From: Caldilineaceae bacterium | GTDB lineage: Bacteria; Chloroflexota; Anaerolineae; Caldilineales; Caldilineaceae | DNA length: 59,030 nt | Direction of reading: 5' to 3' | NCBI GenBank assembly: GCA_026708085.1 | Contig: JAPOVP010000046.1 | Span: 1 to 59,030, forward strand | Part shown: piece by piece, positions 48,703 through 57,929 of the stretch | Position numbering within the stretch: the stretch's first letter is position 1 | Layout of the letters: every line of letters begins with the position of its first letter | Translations under genes and position numbers: made by a program | Notes under the pieces: model-generated | The model's input: only the letters and a program-made list of their open reading frames with translations | The model's database searches: none | Told to the model about the DNA's origin: nothing

Positions 48703-50094
48703 ATGCAACGTACTCTATCCCGACGTGATTTCTTGAAAGCCGCGGCAATGACAAGCGGTGCCGCCGCCCTTGCAGCCTGTGTTGCCCCGGCTCCGGACGC
48801 CGATGGAGGGGAGAGCGAAGCCGCCATGGCTCCAGTCGAACTCCAATGGTGGTCCTTTGGCCTGGGCCTCCCCGGCGATCTATATCCCCACGGGACCTGG
48901 GAGCAGGAGAGGGCCGACGTCTACTCCGACGAAACTGAAGGCGTTACCATCGCTTACCAGGCAATGGGATGGGACTCGATTGTAAAGGTGCAGACCTCCA
49001 TCTCCTCCGGCAATCCCCCCAACATCATCCTGCGCGCCAGCGTCGACGGTATCATCCTGGCACTGCAAAGCGACGCTGCCGTGGAAATCGAGTTGCCACA
49101 GGAATTCAAGGATGACCTGCCTCCAGGTTGGTATGAAGGCATGCTCTTCCGCGGCAAGAACTACATGGTGCCCTTCTATACCCTTGCCAACGGCATGGTC
49201 CTCAATCTCGATATCGTGGAAGAGGCAGGTGTAACCCACATGCTCCCTGAAGCACCGGAGCGAACCTGGAACTTCGACGACTATCTGGCCATGATGCAGG
49301 CCTGCACCTTCGAACGCGATGACGGCTCGCAGGTCTGGGGCGGCGTCTTCTCATCCCAGGAAACAAACCCCTTCTTCTACTGGCCGGATCAGGTCCTTAG
49401 TTGGAACTGGGGAACCGACACAGTCGAGCTCAGAGACGGCCAGTGGGCCTGCAAGTTGGGCGAAGAAGAAGGCATCGCCTGGCTGCAATGGCTGCAGGAT
49501 CTCTACTTCGTGCACGGGGTCATCCCCAACCCGGCCGGCCTCAGCGCCAGCCGCTGGGACTACTTCTTCCAGAAGTCTCTCCTTGGCGGCGTCGGCCCCA
49601 GCATCGGTTGGTCGCAGCGCCCCGGCCTCGAAGTCGATCCAGATACACTGATCGTCACCGACACCGAGCGCGACATAAGGTGGATGTTCGTCCAGCCCCC
49701 CACCAACCCGGGCGTCCCGCACTCCCTCTACTGGGGTGGTCCAATGCTGGACGTAAATTCACAGGTCTTCAACACCGGTGACACCACCGAGATTGGCCCT
49801 TCGATCGACTTCGCCCTCTGGCTCTCCAACAGGGAGAACCAGACCTGGTTAGCGCAGTATCTGCTTCCTGCCCGTGTGTCGGCCATTGAAGGCGTCAGCA
49901 ACCCCATGTTGGAATGGCATCACGAGCACTATATACCTTATGGCAGGCAGCGAGCTTCGGCCCACGGCGGACGCGCCCGTGAGACCGTGGAACAGCTTGA
50001 GCTGGTGCATCAGAAGATCTTCCTGCCCACACCGCCGGAAGAAGCCGTAGCCGACTTCTGCGACGCCATCAGCAAGCTGGATTGGTTCGTCTAA
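48703..50094 (+). CDS. ABC importer substrate-binding lipoprotein (second)
   Basis: This 463-residue protein is a binding lipoprotein of the MalE/UgpB superfamily. Twin arginines R7-R8 (RRDFLK), a hydrophobic stretch and lipobox C26 (AALAAC) point to Tat export and lipid anchoring. The mature part has many Trp and acidic residues (LQWWSFGLGLPGDLY) as carbohydrate-binding members do. It is distinct in sequence from the binding protein at 15187. GGAG precedes the ATG. A 14-bp perfect inverted repeat follows the gene before the permeases, and three PhyH oxygenase genes close the cluster, which hints that the cargo is a PhyH substrate. Confidence 0.9.
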   Translation: MQRTLSRRDFLKAAAMTSGAAALAACVAPAPDADGGESEAAMAPVELQWWSFGLGLPGDLYPHGTWEQERADVYSDETEGVTIAYQAMGWDSIVKVQTSISSGNPPNIILRASVDGIILALQSDAAVEIELPQEFKDDLPPGWYEGMLFRGKNYMVPFYTLANGMVLNLDIVEEAGVTHMLPEAPERTWNFDDYLAMMQACTFERDDGSQVWGGVFSSQETNPFFYWPDQVLSWNWGTDTVELRDGQWACKLGEEEGIAWLQWLQDLYFVHGVIPNPAGLSASRWDYFFQKSLLGGVGPSIGWSQRPGLEVDPDTLIVTDTERDIRWMFVQPPTNPGVPHSLYWGGPMLDVNSQVFNTGDTTEIGPSIDFALWLSNRENQTWLAQYLLPARVSAIEGVSNPMLEWHHEHYIPYGRQRASAHGGRARETVEQLELVHQKIFLPTPPEEAVADFCDAISKLDWFV

Positions 50095-50115
50095 ACGAGA
50101 ACGAGAACGACAACG

Positions 50116-50159
50116 ACTGCGTATTGCAAACGCCTCTGGGTTGTCTTGCAATACGCAGT
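50116..50159. promoter_or_regulatory. Intercistronic inverted repeat (14 bp)
   Basis: ACTGCGTATTGCAA (50116-50129) pairs perfectly with TTGCAATACGCAGT (50146-50159) over a 16-base loop, 22 bases past the binding-protein stop. It is in the same place as the 32-base palindrome in the first importer but differs in sequence. It may protect the upstream message and reduce permease expression. Confidence 0.65.
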
Positions 50160-50224
50160 ACACCATCCCACAAAAAATGGATCGCGTAGACAAAATTGGT
50201 GGCGGCTTGCGCCAGGGGACAAGG

Positions 50225-51121
50225 ATGTTCCCGTGGCCGCGCTTGACGGTGTCCCAATCTGAGATACTGTGGGGCTACCTGCTGATTCTGCCCTTCATGG
50301 CCTTCTTCGCCGTCTTCTTCCTCTTTCCCTACGGAATGGTCATCTGGTTGAGTGTCGTCGACTGGGCTCCGCGCGGGACTACCGAGTTTGTGGGCCTGCA
50401 GAACTATGCCGACGTCGTCGAGATGGACAGCGCCCAGAAGGCAATGTTCAACTCCTTCTACTACGCACTCATGGTCGTTCCAATCTCGACAGCTCTTTCC
50501 CTTCTGACGGCCGTACTGATCGTCTCTCTGCGCAACTCTTCAATGCGTGGCTTTTTCCAGGCCGCATTCTACCTACCCGGAGTCATCTCCGGCTTGGCAG
50601 TAGCAATCATCTGGCGCTTTGTATTTGACTTCCATGTCGGCGTCCTCAACTACGCCCTCTCCCTTGTCAATTTGGAACCGGTCAACTGGCTCGGAAACAT
50701 TTATGCGGCCCTGCCCTCGTTGGCGGGTATGGCTATAGTATCCAGCAATGGCGTGGCAATTATCATCTTCTGCGCGGCTCTCTTGAGCATCCCTTCCAGC
50801 CTGTACGACGCCGCCGCCGTCGATGGCGCCGCCTTCTGGCGCAAGCACTGGTCGATCACGTTGCCGCTCCTCACACCCGCAATGCTCTACGTAATCGTCG
50901 TTTCCACGCTCGGCGCCCTTCAGGTTTTCGTGCCTATCTATGTTCTGACACGCGGCGGGCCCGTCTATAGCACGATCACAGTCGGTTACTATATTTATAA
51001 TCAGCTGATCTTCTACGCCAACGCCGGCACCGCCGCCGCCGCCGGACTCCTTCTCCTGGTGGCAACCGTCGGCTTTACCATCTTCCAGTTCCGACGCTTT
51101 TCCCAGGTTGTGGAATTCTGA
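50225..51121 (+). CDS. ABC importer permease, MalF/UgpA type (second system)
   Basis: This membrane protein of about 298 residues has six predicted helices and the ATPase-contact motif YDAAAVDGAAFWRKHW followed by TLPLLTP. The frame opens at 50141; the ATG at 50225 is preferred for its AGGGGA five bases upstream, with 50177 as an alternative that would add 16 residues. It pairs with the MalG-type permease that follows. Confidence 0.88.
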   Translation: MFPWPRLTVSQSEILWGYLLILPFMAFFAVFFLFPYGMVIWLSVVDWAPRGTTEFVGLQNYADVVEMDSAQKAMFNSFYYALMVVPISTALSLLTAVLIVSLRNSSMRGFFQAAFYLPGVISGLAVAIIWRFVFDFHVGVLNYALSLVNLEPVNWLGNIYAALPSLAGMAIVSSNGVAIIIFCAALLSIPSSLYDAAAVDGAAFWRKHWSITLPLLTPAMLYVIVVSTLGALQVFVPIYVLTRGGPVYSTITVGYYIYNQLIFYANAGTAAAAGLLLLVATVGFTIFQFRRFSQVVEF

Positions 51122-51136
51122 TTCGAAGGCCCCGAT

Positions 51137-52057
51137 ATGGCGACCCAATCCAGGCTGAACAGACAGACGCCTTCACTCATAGAAACGCTTCAACTGCGCC
51201 TGCTTCCCGAAGGAGCGGCCAGCGCATGGCGCTACGTCGCGCTCCTGATGATCCTCGTGCTTGCCGCAGTTTCCCTCTTCCCACTCTACTGGGCTCTGAT
51301 TACAAGCTTCAAACATCCCTCAGACGTCGCCACAATTCCCCCATCCTTTGTGTTGACCCGGCCCGTGCTCAAAAACTATATCGACCTGATGACGGGAAGC
51401 GGCGTTGCCAACTCTCCCGTACTACGCTGGTTCTGGAACAGCGTCTTCACCGGCGCAGCCTTTACCTTCGGTGTTGTCCTCGTGGCCTCCCTGGCCGGCT
51501 ACAGCTTCGCCCGCAAGCAGTTTCCCCTTCGCGACAAACTCTTCTGGCTCATTATCAGCACGATGCTCGTCCCCGCTTGGTCGACTCTCATCGCCTCCTA
51601 CGTCCTGACCTTGAAGCTCGGCATGCACGATACCTACTGGGCTTTGATTCTGCCCGGGCTCGCCTCTCCTTTCGCCCTTTTCCTCTTCCGCCAGTTCGCA
51701 GTGACCCTGCCGGACGAACTGTTCCAGGCCGCCCGCATCGACGGCGCGCACGAATTGCAGCTCTGGTATACGATCACGCTCCCCCTGTCCAGGCCGGTTC
51801 TGGCGACTCTCGCTATCTTCACTTTCACCTACCACTGGAACGATTTCCTCTGGCCGCTGTTAGTACTCAATAAGCCCAATATCTACACGATGCCCGTGGG
51901 CGTATCCATCATCATGTTCCAGCTGAAGGGCACCGGTCCCGCCTATGGAATCGGTATGTCAGCCGCCATTCTGATGTCCGTCTTACCCATCGTCGCCTTT
52001 ATAATGATGCAAAAGCAGATGATCCAGGGGATCACCATCGGGTCACTGAAAGGATAG
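51137..52057 (+). CDS. ABC importer permease, MalG/UgpE type (second system)
   Basis: This 306-residue protein with six predicted helices is the second channel subunit; the ATPase-contact motif is FQAARIDGAHELQLWY with TLPLSRP after it, and the C-terminus reads MMQKQMIQGITIGSLKG. It starts 15 bases after the first permease. No ATPase gene follows; three PhyH genes do, the first only 30 bases downstream, so they are probably on the same transcript. Confidence 0.9.
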   Translation: MATQSRLNRQTPSLIETLQLRLLPEGAASAWRYVALLMILVLAAVSLFPLYWALITSFKHPSDVATIPPSFVLTRPVLKNYIDLMTGSGVANSPVLRWFWNSVFTGAAFTFGVVLVASLAGYSFARKQFPLRDKLFWLIISTMLVPAWSTLIASYVLTLKLGMHDTYWALILPGLASPFALFLFRQFAVTLPDELFQAARIDGAHELQLWYTITLPLSRPVLATLAIFTFTYHWNDFLWPLLVLNKPNIYTMPVGVSIIMFQLKGTGPAYGIGMSAAILMSVLPIVAFIMMQKQMIQGITIGSLKG

Positions 52058-52087
52058 GTCGGCCAGCGCAATCGCAAGGAGCTTGCA

Positions 52088-52993
52088 ATGGATTACAGTC
52101 ACATTGAGAAACCGGACCTGGGCTATCGCTACGAGTTCAGCATCGATGAATTGGATGCAATGAACGAATGTGTTGAAGCCCACGGCTTTGCTATCATAAA
52201 GAATGTCTTGACCGAAGAGTTGGTGGAAGATCTTCGGAAGTCCGTAGTGGAGGTGCTCGATCCGGACGGCACGCTGGGCGCGGGCAACAGCTTTACCCAC
52301 ACCGCCTTCGTCGAGCATTCACCCGCCTCTTGGAAGCTCTTCGACCATGAGCCCTTCATGCGCGTGAACCGCTTCTATTGCGGCGATGGCGGGTTGACCA
52401 TTCACCGCTCCGCCGCCATCATCCGCAATCCCGGCTCCGATCCGCTTGGGTGGCACACAGACTGGCATGGATTTGCCGAGGGTCCTCCGCAAAACGCGGG
52501 AGATGTGCTCAATAAGTTTAGCTTGCCCTCCGGGCTCTGGTTCTACATCACAGGCTCCTTCCCCAAGCACGGCGGCCTCGCCGTCATCGCGGATTCGCAC
52601 GGGTTAGACTGGGAAGGGCCCGAGGGCTTCCAGCTGACACCGGACAAGCGCTCTTTCCACCCAATCGGAACAGAGCCGCACAGCTACGTCGGCTTCGACG
52701 TGCCCGGCATGGTTCCGCTCTTCGGCGAGCCAACTGACCAGCTCGTCTTCGCCACGCGCACATACCACGCCGCCTTCCCCAATCGCATCGACCGCGTCCG
52801 CCTCTCCTGCGGCGTCGGCTTCCGCCCCAAGGCATACAAGATCGACGCCCCCTGGCCCCTCCCCGATACCGCCAAGGCCTTCATTAAGGCCCTACCCGAG
52901 CGTTATCAGCACTATGTGGAGGAATATACCGGCATCCAGAACGACTGGCGGCCCGACGATGCCGAACCGCAAGCCGACGCCATGATGGGGTAG
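52088..52993 (+). CDS. PhyH family oxygenase, tandem copy 1
   Basis: This 301-residue protein is the first of three tandem Fe(II)/2-oxoglutarate oxygenase paralogs. The iron site is H123-x-D125 (WHTDWHGF) and a distal His near 228 (RTYHAAFPN), with an Arg ten residues later (RVRLS) for 2-oxoglutarate. All three begin MDYSHIxKPxLGY and end in a MMG tail. This copy is the most divergent: WHGF replaces FCGF after the iron site, and the C-terminus is longer (NDWRPDDAEPQADAMMG). AAGGAG precedes the ATG. It is 30 bases after the permease gene. Confidence 0.85.
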   Translation: MDYSHIEKPDLGYRYEFSIDELDAMNECVEAHGFAIIKNVLTEELVEDLRKSVVEVLDPDGTLGAGNSFTHTAFVEHSPASWKLFDHEPFMRVNRFYCGDGGLTIHRSAAIIRNPGSDPLGWHTDWHGFAEGPPQNAGDVLNKFSLPSGLWFYITGSFPKHGGLAVIADSHGLDWEGPEGFQLTPDKRSFHPIGTEPHSYVGFDVPGMVPLFGEPTDQLVFATRTYHAAFPNRIDRVRLSCGVGFRPKAYKIDAPWPLPDTAKAFIKALPERYQHYVEEYTGIQNDWRPDDAEPQADAMMG

Positions 52994-53066
52994 GGCCTGG
53001 CGTTCAGCAGCGCTAGCCGACCTGAAGCTGCTTCCCCGCAATCAAAGACTGCCCTTGCTGGTAGGC

Positions 53067-53090
53067 GGCTACGCTTTTCGGAGCGTGGCC
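53067..53090 (+). other. Stem-loop between PhyH copies 1 and 2
   Basis: GGCTACGCT (53067-53075) pairs with AGCGTGGCC (53082-53090), with one G-T pair, over TTTCGG. No T-run follows. It lies 44 bases before the next PhyH start and may tune expression within the run. Confidence 0.4.
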
Positions 53091-53133
53091 GTCTGGCCAG
53101 TGCAGGATACGCCTTCTTCGTCCGGAGAACTGA

Positions 53134-54021
53134 ATGGACTACAGCCACATCCCAAAACCCAATCTGGGCTACCGCTACGAATTCTCTCTCGAGGAATCGG
53201 ACGCCGCCCACCAATGCGTCGAGGCCCACGGCTTTGCCATCATCAAGAAAGTCCTCTCAGCTGAACTGGTGCAGGAGCTCCAGGAGTCGGTCAAACAATT
53301 TCTTGACCCCGACGACACTTTAGGAAAAGGAAACAGCTTCACCCATTCCTCCTTCATCGAACACTCTCCAGCCATGTGGAAGCTGCTCGACCACGGACCC
53401 TACCTGCGCGCACAGCGCACATTGTGCCAGTCCGAGGACCTGTCTATCCTCCGCTCTGCAGCAATTCTGCGCAATCCCGGCTCCGCGCCGCTTCCATGGC
53501 ACTCCGACTTCTGCGGCTTCTCCAACGGCCCCCGCACTTTCTCGGGCGACGTGCTGAACCGCGGCCCCTGGCCGTCCGGCCTCTGGTTCTATATCACCGG
53601 CTCCAATCCCGAACATGGTGGCCTGGCACTCATCGAGGACTCCCACTTGGAAGACTGGACCCCTCCCGAAGGATTTCAATTCACTCCGGATCGGCGCTCC
53701 TTCCACAAAGTGGGGACCAAACCGGATAGGCACGTCGGTTTCGACGTGCCCGGCCTGGTGCCTATCTTTACCGATCCCTGCGACCAAATCGTATTCGCTT
53801 CCCGCACCTACCACGCCGCCTTCCCCAACCGCACAAATCGCGTCCGGCTTTCCTGCGCCATCATCTACCGCCCGCGTGATTTCAAAATTGAAGCGCCATG
53901 GCCCCTCTCGCAGGACGCACAGGATTTCCTCAAGGCTCTCCCCAAACGATTGCAACCGTTTGTTGAAGGCTACGTCGGCATCGACGACGACTGGAGTGGC
54001 GATGGAGCAATGATGGGATAA
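53134..54021 (+). CDS. PhyH family oxygenase, tandem copy 2
   Basis: This 295-residue paralog has the iron ligands H123 and D125 (PWHSDFCGF) and a distal His in RTYHAAFPN. Compared with copy 1, the substrate side differs (FSGDVLNRGPWPSGLWFY instead of a KFSLPSGLWFY region). GGAGAACTGA lies before the ATG. It is closer to copy 3 than to copy 1, which suggests two successive duplications. Confidence 0.85.
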   Translation: MDYSHIPKPNLGYRYEFSLEESDAAHQCVEAHGFAIIKKVLSAELVQELQESVKQFLDPDDTLGKGNSFTHSSFIEHSPAMWKLLDHGPYLRAQRTLCQSEDLSILRSAAILRNPGSAPLPWHSDFCGFSNGPRTFSGDVLNRGPWPSGLWFYITGSNPEHGGLALIEDSHLEDWTPPEGFQFTPDRRSFHKVGTKPDRHVGFDVPGLVPIFTDPCDQIVFASRTYHAAFPNRTNRVRLSCAIIYRPRDFKIEAPWPLSQDAQDFLKALPKRLQPFVEGYVGIDDDWSGDGAMMG

Positions 54022-54196
54022 TGAATAAGGGGGATACAAGCGCCGCCCGGACGCCATTCCGGAAGCCGCCACCCTTAGAAGCGCATCTGAGATTGGTGCC
54101 CGAAACCTGAAGTTGGCCGAGAGTTGAAAATACCTGGCCCCACATGGCTTGGCCGGCACTTCACCACCTCGAGCCTTACCTGATAAGGAGTCTTGA

Positions 54197-55084
54197 ATGG
54201 ATTACAGCCACATACAGAAGCCAGAACTGGGTTACCAATATGAGTTCACGTTGGACGAGCTGGACGCCGCACAGGATTGCGTGCAGGCCCACGGCTTCGC
54301 CATCGTCAAGAACGTGTTGAACGATGAACTCGTGGACGAGCTCCAAAAATCCGTCAAACAGGTGATCGACCCCGACGACTCGCTCGGCGAAGGCAACAGC
54401 TTCACCCACACATCCTTCATCGAACACTCTCCCGCAATGTGGAAAATGTTCGACCACGCACCCTTCATGCGCGCCCAGCGCGTCTTCTGCCAGGCCGAAG
54501 AGCTCACCATTAACCGCACCGCCGCCATCATCCGCAACCCCGGCTCCGACCCCCTCACCTGGCACTCCGACTTCTGCGGCTTCACCGACGGCCCGCCCAC
54601 CTTCTCAGGTGACATACTCAACCGCGGCCCCTGGCCCTCTGGCCTCTGGTTCTACATCACCGGTTCCCATCCCAAACACGGCGGCTTGGCCGTGGTCGAA
54701 GACTCCCATGTCGAAGGCTGGAAAGGGCCCGAGGGCTTCCAGCTCACCCCCGACCAGCGCTCCTTCCACCGTATCGGCACCGAACCAAAGGGCTATGTGG
54801 GCTTCGACTTTCCCGGCATGGTGCCTCTCTTCACCGACCCGGGAGACGAAATAATCTTCGCCTCCCGCACCTATCACTCAGCCTTCCCCAACCGCATCGA
54901 CCGCGTTCGCCTCTCCTGTGGCATCGGGCTACGACCGCGCGACTACCCCGTCAACGCCCCTTGGGCGCTGTCAGAGGACGCTAGGGTCTTCATGAAAGCC
55001 TTTCCGGATCACCTCCAGCCCCTCGTCAAGGACTATGTTGGTATAGATACTGAATGGAGTGGCGATGACGCCATGATGGGGTAG
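54197..55084 (+). CDS. PhyH family oxygenase, tandem copy 3
   Basis: This 295-residue paralog has H123 and D125 (TWHSDFCGF) and a distal His in RTYHSAFPN. It shares the FCGF and NRGPWPSGLWFYITGS blocks with copy 2 and ends WSGDDAMMG. AAGGAG precedes the ATG. The 175 bases before it hold no gene. A terminator-like hairpin oriented for the opposite strand lies about 110 bases past its stop. Confidence 0.85.
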   Translation: MDYSHIQKPELGYQYEFTLDELDAAQDCVQAHGFAIVKNVLNDELVDELQKSVKQVIDPDDSLGEGNSFTHTSFIEHSPAMWKMFDHAPFMRAQRVFCQAEELTINRTAAIIRNPGSDPLTWHSDFCGFTDGPPTFSGDILNRGPWPSGLWFYITGSHPKHGGLAVVEDSHVEGWKGPEGFQLTPDQRSFHRIGTEPKGYVGFDFPGMVPLFTDPGDEIIFASRTYHSAFPNRIDRVRLSCGIGLRPRDYPVNAPWALSEDARVFMKAFPDHLQPLVKDYVGIDTEWSGDDAMMG

Positions 55085-55188
55085 AAGCTGAAGTTCCTGC
55101 TTCCGCTCGCCTCTACCTGGGTCTGCAGCGGGCGCGTTTTTCTAATCTCGTGACAGGCAGGTTCCCGAACAAAGAAGAATACCCAAAC

Positions 55189-55216
55189 AAAAAGCGGCTG
55201 GCCCGGTGCCAGCCGC
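55189..55216 (-). terminator. Intrinsic terminator of the GNAT gene
   Basis: On the minus strand GCGGCTGGC and GCCAGCCGC form a perfect 9-bp stem over a 5-base loop, followed by TTTTT. It begins 27 bases past the GNAT stop codon. Confidence 0.8.
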
Positions 55217-55242
55217 CCCGTCATCACCAGCTCCACCACCGC

Positions 55243-56205
55243 TCAGGCAGAGCTCCTCTCCATCCTCACCGAAGCTACCCGCCTTCCATCCAGTTCAAAC
55301 TCTGCACCCGAACCGGCCCTGCGGAATCCCAACGCCTCGAACCAGGACTGCTTCTCTTCATCCTCAACCGAAACGACAGCAAAGCATCCGCCCTCGCCCC
55401 GTTCCTGGGATGCGCCCACCGCCGCCTCCACAAGCTCTTCCCAGACCTCCCCATAGCGCGCATGCGAGAACGCGTCAATCTGGAACCTGCCTGCGTCATC
55501 CCGGCGCGCCGTCGACAACCCGACCACCTTCCCCTCCGCCGTCCTCGCCGCAAACCAGCTGCCGCCCCCCGTCCCCATCCGCTCATAGCGCACATACAGC
55601 CCCATACACGAATTCTGCGTAGAATAGCGAGTTGAGCACACATTTGTATTCGCGTCCAGCACCTGCCAGTCATGCGGGCACAGAATCAGCGGGATCATCG
55701 GTATACGGTCCGCCGGTGACGCCTCCGCAACGGTTGCTCCCTCACCTGAAAAGTAGTCCACCAGGAAAGCCTCAGGGGATTCCCCGCTGAGGATATTCGC
55801 CATCACATTGGCCCCGGCAAGCTTGCGCCACCCAAGCCTGTGATAGACCCGCGCCGCCGCCGGGTTGACCGTACCCAGGAAAAACGCCTCGCCCCCCGCC
55901 GCACGAAACTCCTCCACCGCCCGGCCGCACAGTTCTGTCGCAATGCCTCTGCCCCGAAACAGCGGGTCCGTGGCCACATCACTGAATCCTGCCAGACTCG
56001 GCACCACCTTCGACTGCATCGTGAAGCACGTGCTTGCCAGGCGTTCGCCCTCCCTTCGCAAATAGAGCGTGCCCCCGTTATAAGACTCTTCAGCGCCCAG
56101 GAAAACCTCCCGCGCAATGTCGGGCAATACCTCCCCGAAAATCAACGCCCAAAATGGGAAAAGTTCGTCTATCAACGCCTCTGAGATCGGCACTTCGTAT
56201 CGCAC
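55243..56205 (-). CDS. Tandem-domain GNAT family acetyltransferase
   Basis: This protein of about 320 residues carries an acetyl-CoA-binding GNAT domain in its first half. The acetyl-CoA loop is LFRGRGIATELC, preceded by the VATD strand, and NPAAARVYHRLGW is the usual late motif. The second half (about 200-320) looks like a weaker second GNAT copy with ARYGEVWEELVEAAVGAS and WFEALGFRR. The frame is open to 56265, but the GTG at 56205 has AAGGAG nine bases upstream and is preferred. The acceptor is unknown. An intrinsic terminator follows the gene. Confidence 0.75.
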   Translation of the reverse strand: MRYEVPISEALIDELFPFWALIFGEVLPDIAREVFLGAEESYNGGTLYLRREGERLASTCFTMQSKVVPSLAGFSDVATDPLFRGRGIATELCGRAVEEFRAAGGEAFFLGTVNPAAARVYHRLGWRKLAGANVMANILSGESPEAFLVDYFSGEGATVAEASPADRIPMIPLILCPHDWQVLDANTNVCSTRYSTQNSCMGLYVRYERMGTGGGSWFAARTAEGKVVGLSTARRDDAGRFQIDAFSHARYGEVWEELVEAAVGASQERGEGGCFAVVSVEDEEKQSWFEALGFRRAGSGAEFELDGRRVASVRMERSSA

Positions 56206-56538
56206 TGGTCTCAACTCCTTCAAGTACAGTTCAACTGAAAGCACATCGAAGTAACCTGCTCGCATCCTGCGACACGGCTATCCAGGAACCAGGACACGAA
56301 ACAGCAATCGAAAACAATGACGTTTGTCAGTACTGCGACTTGCGGGAGCAAAGCGCTATCCCTTGAGGGCCAGGCAGCAGCGCTCAGAATGTCCAGTACG
56401 CCTTTGGTGTTCTTCGCGTTTCTTAGCGCAATTTCGCGGAAAGATTGGTTCTGTCTATCACAACATTCAAGCGAGAGACGTCCCCAGGAGACCCTGAGGG
56501 CTTCCCGCTCATGCTGGATCTCTGGCGGCCCGCCACCA

Positions 56539-57720
56539 TCACAAGTCGCTCCCGCGCCGGATCGCATCCGCGCCGAACCTCTTTCGCAGCCCCTTAACCG
56601 CCTCGTTCAGCTGGTCCTCTTTGGCCTGCGCCTCCGGGTCCGCCGCCATATCGAAAATGCTCATCTGCCTCACCGCCGGAATCAATCCGCTGCACCCAAC
56701 CCCTATCAGCCGTACCGCCGCCCCCTCCGGCCGGTTTGACCCAAGCAGGTCTGAAGCGATCCCGTAGATCTCCTCTTCGTCCTTCACGGGATGCGAGGGC
56801 GTAGTCTGGCGTGTCAGCGTGGTGAAGTCAGTCCAACGCAACTTCAAAATGACGGTCCGCGCCGCCAGCCCGCTGCCCCGCAGGCGCGCCCCAACCTGCC
56901 CGGCCTGATGCCGCAACGCCCTTCGCAGCGTCTCCGTATCCGCCACATCCTCCGCGAACGTCGTCTCCTGGCTGATAGACTTGGCCTCGCGCTCCGTGAC
57001 AACCGGGCGCTCGTCAAGCCCCTGCGCCTGCCTGTACAGATCCCGGCCCAGCTTGCCCAACTGCCGCGCCAGCACCTCCGCTGACCCCGCCAGCACATCA
57101 CTGACCTTGTGAATGCCCATCTCAGCCAGCCGCTCCCGCGTACGCGGTCCCACCCCCCACAGCGCGTCCACCGGAAGCGGCGCCAGAAACTCAGCCTCCT
57201 TGCCAGGCGGCACCACCTGTATCGCCCTGGGATAGTCCCCCGTCTGTACCGCCGCCTTCCCAACATCTGTGGCGATCTTTGCCACCAGCTTGTTCGTCGC
57301 CACACCCAGCGAAGAAGGAAGCCCGAGACTCTTTTCCACCTCTGCCTGCAGCCTCCTCGCCAGTTCGGAGGCGAATTCAGGCCGCTCCGTCACCTCAAGA
57401 AACGCTTCGTCGATCGAAAGCTGCTCCACCAGCGGCGTCATACTGTACAGAATCCCCATCACCTGCCCCGACACCTCTCCATACTCTCGCATATCCGGCG
57501 GCAGCACGCGCAGCTCCGGACACAACCGCACCGCCTGCGACATCCCCATCGCCGACCGTACGCCGAACTGTCGCGCCGCATAGGAACAGGATGCCACAAC
57601 CCCCCGGCTCTCCGGCCGCCCGCCCACTGCAAACGCGACGCCCTTCAGCTCAGGGTGCCGCAACTCTTCAACCGCACAGTAAAAGGCGTCGAGATCGAAG
57701 TGGATAATCTTGCGAACCAT
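56539..57720 (-). CDS. dinB: DNA polymerase IV (Y family)
   Basis: This 393-residue protein is a translesion polymerase. Catalytic acids are D9 (HFDLDAFY) and D104-E105 (SIDEAF). The thumb and little-finger domains follow. A clamp-binding motif QMSIF lies at about 352-356, but a further 37 charged residues follow it, so it is not at the extreme C-terminus as in most DinB proteins. It would copy past damaged bases with low fidelity. The start codon is the ATG at 57720. No SOS operator was recognised upstream. Confidence 0.95.
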   Translation of the reverse strand: MVRKIIHFDLDAFYCAVEELRHPELKGVAFAVGGRPESRGVVASCSYAARQFGVRSAMGMSQAVRLCPELRVLPPDMREYGEVSGQVMGILYSMTPLVEQLSIDEAFLEVTERPEFASELARRLQAEVEKSLGLPSSLGVATNKLVAKIATDVGKAAVQTGDYPRAIQVVPPGKEAEFLAPLPVDALWGVGPRTRERLAEMGIHKVSDVLAGSAEVLARQLGKLGRDLYRQAQGLDERPVVTEREAKSISQETTFAEDVADTETLRRALRHQAGQVGARLRGSGLAARTVILKLRWTDFTTLTRQTTPSHPVKDEEEIYGIASDLLGSNRPEGAAVRLIGVGCSGLIPAVRQMSIFDMAADPEAQAKEDQLNEAVKGLRKRFGADAIRRGSDL

Positions 57721-57929
57721 CCCAGTCGCCCCCAGCTACCTCCCGCACGCCACGCGTCCCATCCCGCCCGTATTTTAGCACAAACGCCCTTTCTTCTTTT
57801 GGCGACTTTCAAAGAGGCCGGATATGATACGCCTCAAGAGAAGGGAACGCGTCAACCGAACAAGATGCTTTCTTGGGCAAATGGCAGCCTCCCCCCTCGT
57901 CCACCACTCCCCTTGCAAAGGCTGATCAA

